5,693 nucleotides of DNA from Bacillota bacterium (lineage in GTDB: Bacteria; Bacillota; Clostridia; Oscillospirales; Ruminococcaceae). The position numbers and the translations under genes were made by a program. The notes below the pieces were generated by a model. It was not told the DNA's origin. It was given only the letters and a program-made list of their open reading frames with translations, and searched no databases. The stretch spans positions 1 through 5,693 of the forward strand of contig JAEWMM010000114.1 in NCBI GenBank assembly GCA_023457175.1. The letters are read 5' to 3'. Below, piece by piece: positions 1-4,775 of this stretch (its first letter is position 1; every line of letters starts with the position of its first letter).

Positions 1-545
1 TGGAGATTGTGCTGCAGAAGGGCCAGGGCTATGTCCCGGCTGACCGTAACAAGGTTACCGAACTTGAAAAAGCGCCTATTGGCACCATTGCGGTAGACAG
101 CATTTACACGCCGGTGCTCAAGGTGAATTACACGGTTGAAAATACCCGTGTCGAGCAGATCACCGACTATGACAAACTTACCATAGAGGTATGGACAGAC
201 GGCACCATTTCCGCCAAGGAAGCGGTCAGTCTGGCGGCCAAGATCCTCAATCGACAACTCAACCACTTTGTGGATCTCTCCGATGAGACCTTCTCCACCG
301 AAATCCTTGAAAAGAAGGAAGATTCGGGCAAGGAAAAGGCACTTGAGATGACAATTGAAGAGCTTGACCTGTCGGTGCGCGCATTTAACTGCCTCAAGCG
401 CGCGGGCGTTAACACCGTAGGCGATTTGGTCAACAAATCCCCCGAGGAAATGATGAAGGTCAGAAACCTCGGTAAGAAATCCCTCGAGGAGGTCATTGCC
501 AAGCTTCAGTCGCTGGGCTTTGACCTGAGCAGGGAAGAGGAATAA
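1..545 (+). CDS. rpoA: DNA-directed RNA polymerase subunit alpha (3' part)
   Basis: The gene enters from the left edge; codons are read from base 3 and end at TAA 543-545, giving 180 residues of a protein usually about 310-315 long, so roughly the first 130 are missing. The product is the alpha subunit that dimerises to seed RNA polymerase assembly. The visible part has the end of the N-terminal domain ([11 protein letters not shown] near the start, then [15 protein letters not shown]), an acidic/lysine-rich linker, and a complete C-terminal domain from about the [14 protein letters not shown] stretch to the end. The CTD holds the residues that contact UP-element DNA in E. coli alpha: the R and N of SVRAFNC (R265, N268 equivalents) and the GKKS loop (G296-S299 equivalents). 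It precedes rplQ by 78 bases, the usual order at the end of the ribosomal-protein/alpha operon, and is presumably co-transcribed with it. Nothing appears damaged. Confidence 0.98.
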   Translation, partial: EIVLQKGQGYVPADRNKVTELEKAPIGTIAVDSIYTPVLKVNYTVENTRVEQITDYDKLTIEVWTDGTISAKEAVSLAAKILNRQLNHFVDLSDETFSTEILEKKEDSGKEKALEMTIEELDLSVRAFNCLKRAGVNTVGDLVNKSPEEMMKVRNLGKKSLEEVIAKLQSLGFDLSREEE

Positions 546-552
546 CAGCGAT

Positions 553-569
553 CCGCTTCTTTACAGCGG
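553..569 (+). other. small hairpin between rpoA and rplQ
   Basis: CCGCT (553-557) can pair with AGCGG (565-569) across a 7-base loop. There is no T run after it, so it is not a terminator. It may only be a weak mRNA structure in the rpoA-rplQ spacer. Confidence 0.3.
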
Positions 570-623
570 CAGTTTAAGATTGCCCAATGTAAAAACAACC
601 TTATAGCAAGGAGTGAATAAACT

Positions 624-965
624 ATGCCAGGCACAAGAAAACTCGGCAGAACCAGCGATCACCGCATGGCGATGCTGCGGGCAATGGTGACCTATCTGAT
701 GGAGAACGGTCGCATTGAGACCACCGTTACCCGTGCCAAGGAGGTTCGCGCCGCAGCTGAGAAGATCGTTACGACTGCAAAGCGCAACGATCTCCATTCC
801 AAGCGTCAGGTGTTCTCCTTTATCACCAAAGAAACGGTGGCGAAGAAGGTCATTGACGATATCGCTCCCAAGTACAAGGATACCAACGGCGGCTACTGCC
901 GTATTATCCGCACCGGCCCCCGCCGCGGCGACGCGGCCGAGATGGCGATTATCGAGCTGGTGTAA
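624..965 (+). CDS. rplQ: 50S ribosomal protein L17
   Basis: This encodes a 113-residue protein matching bacterial L17 along its whole length, including the diagnostic start PGTRKLGR and the following [15 protein letters not shown] segment, then the [13 protein letters not shown] helix and the [25 protein letters not shown] end. L17 is a large-subunit protein bound near the peptide exit region; its short length is normal for Firmicutes. The ATG is supported by AAGGAG at 608-613. It lies 78 bases after rpoA, the conserved arrangement, with no promoter evident between them. The gene ends in tandem stops, TAA then TAG (963-968), inside the first of several downstream hairpins. The genes often found next in Firmicutes (ecfA/ecfT/truA, rplM/rpsI) are not present; transcription seems to end at 1080-1114. 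Confidence 0.98.
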   Translation: MPGTRKLGRTSDHRMAMLRAMVTYLMENGRIETTVTRAKEVRAAAEKIVTTAKRNDLHSKRQVFSFITKETVAKKVIDDIAPKYKDTNGGYCRIIRTGPRRGDAAEMAIIELV

Positions 966-984
966 TAGCTGAAGAGCAGCTATT
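964..984 (+). other. hairpin over the rplQ stop codon
   Basis: AATAGCTG (964-971) pairs perfectly with CAGCTATT (977-984), an 8-bp stem with a 5-base loop, starting inside the rplQ TAA and covering the tandem TAG. The sequence after it (GTGCGC) is not T-rich, so it is not a standard terminator. A role in protecting the mRNA 3' end is possible but unproven. Confidence 0.55.
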
Positions 985-999
985 GTGCGCGTGATGTCC

Positions 1000-1020
1000 A
1001 ACAGCCCGCAGGTGGCTGTT
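1000..1020 (+). other. second hairpin after rplQ
   Basis: AACAGCC (1000-1006) and GGCTGTT (1014-1020) form a perfect 7-bp stem around a 7-base loop. The CCGCA at 1005-1009 could alternatively pair with TGCGG at 1021-1025, so two exclusive folds exist. There is no T run after either. Confidence 0.45.
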
Positions 1021-1028
1021 TGCGGATA

Positions 1029-1068
1029 TTCTATACCTTAACGCACCCGCGTTTAAGGGATTATAGAA
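1029..1068 (+). other. long interrupted hairpin after rplQ
   Basis: TTCTATA (1029-1035) pairs with TATAGAA (1062-1068), and CCTTAACGC (1036-1044) pairs with GCGTTTAAGG (1049-1058) with one bulged T. The loop is ACCC, and three unpaired bases (1059-1061) separate the two stem parts. This gives about 16 pairs. It lies 11 bases before the terminator stem and is not followed by a T run. It could be an RNA 3'-end structure or a small dispersed palindromic element. Confidence 0.5.
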
Positions 1069-1079
1069 CGCCAACATTT

Positions 1080-1114
1080 AAAACCGTGCTGTCTACATGG
1101 CAGCGCGGTTTTTT
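1080..1114 (+). terminator. rho-independent terminator of the rpoA-rplQ operon
   Basis: AACCGTGCTG (1082-1091) pairs with CAGCGCGGTT (1101-1110) with a single G-U wobble, around a 9-base loop. Four A bases precede the stem and a run of six T bases ends it (1109-1114). This is a classic intrinsic terminator about 115 bases after rplQ. The A tract would also allow weaker termination in the opposite direction. Confidence 0.9.
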
Positions 1115-1148
1115 GTCAATTAAAATAGAATGAACGTTCTTTTGAGCG

Positions 1149-1177
1149 TTTACATTTAATATAAAAAATTGTATAAT
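1149..1177 (+). promoter_or_regulatory. sigma-A-type promoter upstream of the first zinc-ribbon copy
   Basis: TTTACA (1149-1154) and TATAAT (1172-1177) are separated by 17 bases. The -10 is consensus and the -35 has one mismatch, in an AT-rich stretch directly after the rplQ terminator. Transcription would start near 1184 and give a leader of roughly 105 bases before the ATG at 1291. The promoter looks intact although the gene it serves is broken. Confidence 0.75.
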
Positions 1178-1290
1178 GACTTTAGCAAATATTAAGAAAC
1201 ATTTTACAGCACTTTCAGGATATGGATATTCCGGGCGGGATTGGGCATCGCATTGACGTTTGGCAGATGGGTCACAGAGGAGGGCTTGCA

Positions 1291-1524
1291 ATGTTCTGTA
1301 AAAATTGCGGCAAACAGGTTGATGAGCGGGCTGCCATCTGCGTTCTCATTGCGGCTGCGCGCTATCGATAACGCTTTGCCAAAGCCTGACGATGTTCCGG
1401 GCATTCGCCTGAATATTGTCGGTCTGGTCTATATGCGACGCATAACAAACAAATGCCCCAAAAAGCAATCTCAATACTTATCTGGGTTATTATCAGCATG
1501 GTGATCGGCGTACTTTTATATTAG
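1291..1524 (+). pseudogene. decayed zinc-ribbon membrane protein, first copy
   Basis: This is a broken paralogue of the gene at 1700-1991. The ATG has a good ribosome binding site (GGAGG at 1279-1283, 7 bases before it) and opens with MFCKNCGKQVDERAAIC, the first half of a CxxC zinc ribbon, but reading stops at TAA 1369-1371 after 26 residues. The second CxxC half (HCGCA) is present two frames along at 1347-1361, as though CT or TC had been inserted at 1345-1346. A third stretch, PKPDDVPGIRLNI then VGLVYMRR, is in another frame from 1379; compared with the second copy it lacks about seven residues of the first membrane segment (LSFLIPL). The original frame then resumes from about 1444 with NKQMPQKAISILIWVIISMVIG, matching the second copy's KKQTPNKAQSLIKW region and last membrane helix, and ends at TAG 1522-1524. 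The family is recognised by pattern; its function is not known to me. Confidence 0.8.
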
Positions 1525-1575
1525 CTACTCTTAAAAGCTGCCGGCAGTTCAATTTGTATCGCGTCTGGTTCCAGC

Positions 1576-1594
1576 AACGGCTAACCAAGCCGTT
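1576..1594 (+). other. hairpin between the two zinc-ribbon copies
   Basis: AACGGCT (1576-1582) pairs perfectly with AGCCGTT (1588-1594) around a 5-base loop. Only a short TTT follows, so termination would be weak. The rest of 1525-1686 shows no gene and no convincing promoter for the second copy; the AT-rich TAATAT at 1668-1673 has no matching -35. Confidence 0.4.
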
Positions 1595-1699
1595 TAAGTG
1601 CCTAAACCTGCAGCATCTAACCTTTGCTTAGAAATGTAAGGCGCTCAACCTTATGTTTTTATGACAGTAATATAGAAATAGACAACGGAGGTACTAAAA

Positions 1700-1991
1700 A
1701 TGTTTTGCAAAAATTGCGGTAAGGAAGTTGACGACAAGGCAGTGGTGTGTTAATTGCGGTGTGGCGACCAGCGAGGACGGCTTAAACCCCGACGACAAGC
1801 CCAGCATCGGCTTAAATATCCTGTCCTTTCTGATTCCGCTTGTTGGCCTGATTCTATACTTTGCGATTAAGAAGCAGACGCCCAACAAGGCACAATCGCT
1901 TATAAAGTGGACGATTGCCAGCATTATTATTTATGTCGTATTTTATTCCTGCTCAGGGGCGCTTTTGGGCGCTATGTTGTATGCGTCATAA
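1700..1991 (+). pseudogene. frameshifted zinc-ribbon membrane protein, second copy
   Basis: The ATG has a strong ribosome binding site (CGGAGGT at 1686-1692, GGAGG 8 bases before it). It encodes MFCKNCGKEVDDKAVVC and then meets TAA at 1751-1753. The continuation lies in the +1 frame from GTT at 1749: VNCGVATSEDG, a short polar linker (LNPDDKPS), a membrane helix around IGLNILSFLIPLVGLILYFAI, a basic loop (KKQTPNKAQ) and a second helix (WTIASIIIYVVFYSCSG), ending at TAA 1989-1991. Restoring one GT to the GTGGTGTGTT run would give an unbroken CxxC-x10-CxxC zinc ribbon followed by two membrane helices, about 97 residues, a common layout for small zinc-ribbon proteins of Clostridia. The lesion is thus a probable 2-base contraction in a GT repeat, or a sequencing error. 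The rest looks uncorrupted, so it is much younger than the damage in the first copy. Function is unknown. Confidence 0.8.
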
Positions 1992-2301
1992 GCCACGGCC
2001 CTGTGTGAGGACCGTCCGCATAAAATAACATTTGGCGTCGCTGCGGAGAATGCCCCGCAGTGGTCAGATTGACTGAACCATGATCAGAAAAGAAGCTGCA
2101 TAGATTAAAAGCTTGGTTAAGCTTCTTCAAAAGCGCGCGGGATACGGACAACCCCCCGTCGTATGCCTATTATTTAAAAAGCACGGGAGGCGCGGCCAAA
2201 TAGCTGGAGGTGCGTTGGTCTGGGGGCCCCGTAAGGCATTCGATTGCAGTATTAAGCAACCTATTTTTTTATGCAAATTGCTAAAATGCCCATTTATTTA
2301 C
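1992..2301. other. gene-free stretch with several small hairpins
   Basis: I find no believable gene here. The longest open frame, starting at 2113, runs through the leftward terminator into the antisense of the SDR gene and resembles no family. Visible structures are: ACGG/CCGT with inner CCT/AGG (1995-2015); CTGCGG/CCGCAG (2041-2060); TGGTCAG with CTG-A-ACCA (2061-2080); AAGAAGCT/AGCTTCTT (2090-2097 with 2120-2127), enclosing an AAGCTT; the 8-base palindrome GGGGCCCC (2223-2230); and a weak TTGC/GCAA stem (2244-2259) before a run of seven T bases (2264-2270), which might weakly stop rightward transcription. None matches a non-coding RNA that I recognise. Confidence 0.4.
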
Positions 2302-2344
2302 AATAAAACGTGGCTTCGGAGAATAATACCCCGTAGCCACGTTT
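2302..2344 (-). terminator. rho-independent terminator of the leftward oxidoreductase-SDR operon
   Basis: AAACGTGGCT (2306-2315) and AGCCACGTTT (2335-2344) are perfect 10-base inverted repeats, with additional pairing inside (CGG with CCCCG). On the - strand the stem is followed by TTTTATT, so it ends transcripts of the SDR gene about 28 bases after its stop. The + strand has TTT then CCC after the stem, so rightward termination is less likely. Confidence 0.85.
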
Positions 2345-2372
2345 CCCTTTATACAAAATGTATGAAATATTG

Positions 2373-3095
2373 CTATATCACCATGCCGCCGTTTACCCCT
2401 AGCACCTGACCGGTGATAAAGGCGGAACCCGGCGAGGCCAGCGCATAAATGGCCTGCGCTACCTGCTCGGCGGTTCCGATGCAGCCCAACGGCGTCTCCT
2501 CACGCAGGCAGGCGATATCCTCCTGTGACAGCGCCGCGTTCATATCGGTTTCGATGACGCCGGGCGCCACACAGTTGACCCGAATGCCCGAGGGGCCGAC
2601 TTCCTTGGCCAGCGCTTTGGTAAAGCCGATAACCCCGGCTTTAGCGGCGTAATAGGCTACCTCGCTGGAGGCGCCCGACTGCCCCCACATGGAAGAAACC
2701 GTCACAATAGCCCCCGACTTTTGAGCGATCATTGCGGGCAATAATGTCCGGCAACACAAAAACATGGCGCGCAGATTGATTGCAAACAGCCTGTCCCATT
2801 CCTCGCAAGTGGTGTCGGGCAGCAGCTTTTGCAGCGAGATGCCCGCATTAAGCACCAGCACATCAATATGCCCAAAGGCTGAAAGCACCTGCTGCGCCAT
2901 TGCTTGGGTCTGATGTGTGTCAGCCAAATCAGCCTTGACGGCCATAACGCCGGGCAGCGACGCCGCAAGCTCGCGTGCGGCATGCTCGGCGTTGTGATAG
3001 CAAAACGCGACATCGTAGCCGTTGCGGTAAAAGGTCTTAACCGTCTGTGCGCCGATGCCGCGCGATCCGCCGGTGATTAGAACAGTCGGCTTCAT
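2373..3095 (-). CDS. SDR family NAD(P)H-dependent reductase, YmfI/FabG-like
   Basis: This is an intact 240-residue classical short-chain dehydrogenase/reductase. It has the cofactor loop TGGSRGIG (residues 8-15), NAG (83-85), the structural Asn in INL (N107), catalytic S135, Y148 and K152 (YxxxK in YYAAK), and the PG motif (178-179) followed by VIETDMN. The end, SAFITGQVLGVNGGMVI, is typical of FabG-like members. The segment around SSMWGQSGASSEVAY (134-148) recalls the SxWG..GASCEV signature that I associate with YmfI, the EF-P 5-aminopentanone reductase of Firmicutes, which acts on the lysine modification of elongation factor P. That assignment is inferred; 3-oxoacyl-ACP reductase is the main alternative. 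The ATG overlaps the stop of the upstream flavoprotein gene as ATGA (3092-3095), so translation was probably coupled. A nonsense codon early in that partner could therefore reduce expression of this gene. Confidence 0.9.
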   Translation of the reverse strand: MKPTVLITGGSRGIGAQTVKTFYRNGYDVAFCYHNAEHAARELAASLPGVMAVKADLADTHQTQAMAQQVLSAFGHIDVLVLNAGISLQKLLPDTTCEEWDRLFAINLRAMFLCCRTLLPAMIAQKSGAIVTVSSMWGQSGASSEVAYYAAKAGVIGFTKALAKEVGPSGIRVNCVAPGVIETDMNAALSQEDIACLREETPLGCIGTAEQVAQAIYALASPGSAFITGQVLGVNGGMVI

Positions 3096-3964
3096 GATTC
3101 GTTCTTGGACCTTTCACGTAAAAATTTAAGCGCGCTCATAGCAGCCTGTGCCCCTTCAGAGACGGCGGTGGCTACCTGCATCAGCCCGCCGATGCAGTCG
3201 CCCGCGGCAAACAGACCGGGCACGGCGGTCTGCATTTCGTTGTCGGTCACGATGCGCCCGTCCTTAAGCTCTGCACCAATTTTACGCGCAAAATCCCCTG
3301 CGGTCGCGCTGCCCAGCGCAATAAAAACACCGGAAAGCGCCTGCGCTTCGCCGCTTTTTAACCGGACGCCCTCTACAGCCGGTTCACCGAAGATCTCGGT
3401 GATTGGCTCAGTGACGGAAACAACGTTTTCGGGCAGTCCGTCCGGAACGGCGCCGCCGTTGGTCAGCAGCAAAACCTTTTCCGCTACAGGCAGCAGGCCG
3501 TCGACCTCATGCAGCGCGTAGCTGCCGTTTCCCAGAACGCCGACCGTTTTGCCGCGGTAAAAAAACGCGTCACAGACGGCGCAGTAGCTGACGCCGCGTC
3601 CCTCGTGCTCGGCTAGTCCGGCAATGGGGAGCGTTTTGCGCGCCGAGCCGGTCGCCAAAATGACCGAGGCGGCCTGATGCCGGCTCTCTTTGCAGGTTAT
3701 AGTAAAAGCGCCGTCCCACGAGAGATCAAGCACCTCGTCATTGATAATTTCAGCGCCGAGCGCCTTAGCCTGCTCAATGCCGATAGCGGCCAGCTCAGGG
3801 CCGGTAATAGGCTCAGGGAGACCAAAATAATTTTCAATCTTTTCAGCCTTTTGAAGCGAACCGGCATCCTTGCCAATCAGGACTACGGTTTTGTTTGCAC
3901 GGCGCAGGTAGAGAGCGGCGGAAATTCCCGCCGGGCCTTAGCCGATAATCGCTGTATCCAGCAT
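3092..3964 (-). pseudogene. thioredoxin-reductase-like FAD oxidoreductase with an in-frame stop
   Basis: Reading leftward from ATG 3964-3962, with ribosome binding site AAAGAGGTG at 3979-3971, the frame gives MLDTAIIG, then TAA at 3940-3938 (codon 9), then GPAGISAALYLRRANKTVVL and an otherwise open frame to TGA 3094-3092, 290 codons in all. The stop sits at the variable x of the FAD-binding GxGPAG motif. Later motifs are those of the thioredoxin reductase fold: ILATGS (about 103-107), redox-type CAVC (128-131) in a CAVCDAFFYRGK context, a second dinucleotide loop GNGSYALHE (145-153), and the FAD-binding GLFAAGDCIGG (250-260). The usual NADPH-selective HRR motif after the second loop is absent (LLLTNGG instead), so the electron donor may not be NADPH; flavoproteins of this layout using ferredoxin are known in Clostridia. 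Restarting translation at GTG 3733 would lose the whole N-terminal FAD site. The SDR gene follows with an ATGA overlap. A single C-to-A change from TCA (Ser) could explain the stop; an assembly error is also possible. Confidence 0.85.
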
Positions 3965-3992
3965 TGCTTGCACCTCTTTCAACTTCTTTACA

Positions 3993-4021
3993 GCCCTTGT
4001 TCAAATAGCCTGAACAAGGGC
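3993..4021 (-). other. strong hairpin in the leader of the oxidoreductase operon
   Basis: GCCCTTGTTCA (3993-4003) and TGAACAAGGGC (4011-4021) are perfect 11-base inverted repeats around a 7-base loop. They sit in the 5' leader of the leftward operon, 13 bases before the Shine-Dalgarno sequence. Neither side has a T run, so this is not a terminator. It could act on translation or mRNA stability, or be a DNA-level operator. A 7-base tandem repeat, GGCCATA twice (4019-4032), adjoins it. Confidence 0.7.
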
Positions 4022-4053
4022 CATAGGCCATATCCGCGGTCACGCGCCAAGCG

Positions 4054-4070
4054 ACGGGCCGCAAGGCCGT
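4054..4070 (-). other. first hairpin of the oxidoreductase leader
   Basis: ACGGGCC (4054-4060) pairs with GGCCGT (4065-4070), with one bulged G and a GCAA loop on the + strand. In the leftward transcript this stem would lie almost at the 5' end, a few bases after the predicted start near 4076. Such 5' stems can slow mRNA decay. Alternatively, on the + strand it precedes a T-rich tract (4071-4087), but there is no rightward gene for it to terminate. Confidence 0.4.
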
Positions 4071-4082
4071 TACTATTATTTT

Positions 4083-4112
4083 ATTATAAACGAAATATGC
4101 GCAGATTGCCAA
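4083..4112 (-). promoter_or_regulatory. sigma-A-type promoter of the leftward oxidoreductase-SDR operon
   Basis: On the - strand, TTGGCA (4112-4107) and a consensus TATAAT (4088-4083) are 18 bases apart. Just upstream lies an A/T-rich tract (about 4120-4140) that resembles an UP element contacted by the alpha C-terminal domain. Transcription would start near 4076, leaving a leader of about 110 bases with two hairpins before the ATG at 3964. Confidence 0.75.
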
Positions 4113-4180
4113 GATGAATTGATTTTTATTTTTAAATTGTAAATGGGCCGCCTACCGGCGATGCGCAAATTAAATATCTC

Positions 4181-4209
4181 TTGCGATATCTTTAATAAGA
4201 AGGTAAAAT
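4181..4209 (+). promoter_or_regulatory. sigma-A-type promoter of nudF (and probably fba)
   Basis: TTGCGA (4181-4186) and TAAAAT (4204-4209) are separated by 17 bases. Transcription would begin near 4216, leaving a leader of only about 20 bases, most of it the ribosome binding site. A short inverted repeat, ATATC/GATAT (4174-4189), overlaps the -35 and could be an operator, but it is too short to argue strongly. Confidence 0.65.
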
Positions 4210-4235
4210 AAGGGTAGAGAAAAGGGGGGCAAGCC

Positions 4236-4715
4236 ATGGCGCAAGAAAAAACCCTAAGCAGTCAGAGAATTTATGACGGACGCATTCTGAGTCTGCGCGT
4301 CGATCGCGTTTTGCTTGAGAATGGGCAGGAAACAGTGCGCGAGGTCATTGACCATCAGGGTGCTGCGGGTGTCGTGGCCTTCGATGAAGAGGGTAAACTG
4401 CTGATGGTGCGGCAGTACCGTTATCCCATCGGGCAGGAGATGCTAGAGCTGCCCGCCGGCAAAATAGATCCGGGCGAAACGCCGCTGCAATGCGCGGCGC
4501 GCGAGCTGCAGGAAGAAACGGGCTATAAGGCCGAAACGCTGACCGAGCTGGGGCGTATGTACCCCGCCGCGGCTTATGATGTGGAAGTCGTCTATTTGTA
4601 TTATGCCCAGGGGCTGACCCCCGCGTCGCAAAGGCTGGATGCGGACGAAATTCTCTCGGTGGAGCATATCGATTTTGACGAAGCGGTACGCATGGTATTA
4701 GAAGATGAAATTTAG
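4236..4715 (+). CDS. nudF: NUDIX hydrolase, ADP-ribose pyrophosphatase type, apparently shortened at the C-terminus
   Basis: The 159-residue product has a full Nudix box: G75, E81 and REL-QEE-TGY at 89-97, fitting GX5EX7REUXEEXGU, whose glutamates bind the catalytic metal. The preceding VVAFDEEGKLLMVRQYRYPIGQEMLELPAGKIDPGE and the later MYPAAAYDVEVVYLYYA are typical of ADP-ribose pyrophosphatase, which cleaves ADP-ribose to AMP and ribose 5-phosphate in the cytoplasm. Substrate is inferred from family resemblance. The start ATG follows a G-rich ribosome binding site (AAAAGGGGGG at 4220-4229). The reading frame ends at TAG 4713-4715 after EDEI, but past it the same frame encodes DSKTQIGILK, the tail with which this family normally ends, and stops at TAG 4761-4763. 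Read through, the protein would be about 175 residues, the usual size. The Nudix box precedes the break, so some activity may survive. Confidence 0.88.
   Translation: MAQEKTLSSQRIYDGRILSLRVDRVLLENGQETVREVIDHQGAAGVVAFDEEGKLLMVRQYRYPIGQEMLELPAGKIDPGETPLQCAARELQEETGYKAETLTELGRMYPAAAYDVEVVYLYYAQGLTPASQRLDADEILSVEHIDFDEAVRMVLEDEI
4675..4701 (+). promoter_or_regulatory. possible internal promoter for fba
   Basis: TTGACG (4675-4680) is followed after 15 bases by TATTAG (4696-4701), preceded by TG one base away as in an extended -10 element. It lies inside the end of nudF, about 75 bases before the fba start. The sequence is coding, so the match may be chance. Confidence 0.2.
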
Positions 4716-4775
4716 GACAGCAAAACCCAGATTGGTATTTTAAAAATAAAAAATATGCGTTAGGAGAGGTGTTTT

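Noticed and set aside
1132..1139. GAACGTTC palindrome as a possible LexA/SOS box
   Set aside because: The Firmicutes SOS box has four bases between GAAC and GTTC; here there are none.
1742..1760. Programmed +1 frameshift in the second zinc-ribbon copy
   Set aside because: The site lacks an upstream stimulatory Shine-Dalgarno and a slippery pairing: tRNA-Cys on TGT could not re-pair well with GTT. A GT contraction explains it more simply.
2113..2409. A 98-residue + strand open frame
   Set aside because: It crosses the leftward terminator and enters the antisense of the SDR gene. It has no family resemblance and no ribosome binding site.
3677..4117. A 146-residue + strand open frame over the flavoprotein start and promoter
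   Set aside because: It is antisense to the flavoprotein coding sequence and its leader, with no recognisable protein features.
4174..4189. ATATC/GATAT inverted repeat as an operator for nudF
   Set aside because: Five-base arms in AT-rich promoter DNA are expected by chance; it is noted only in the promoter entry.
3938..4763. Stop-codon reassignment or selenocysteine as an explanation for both in-frame stops
   Set aside because: The stops are TAA and TAG, not TGA, and TAA clearly ends rpoA and rplQ while TAG ends the SDR gene. Pyrrolysine could only apply to the TAG, and nothing near it suggests this.
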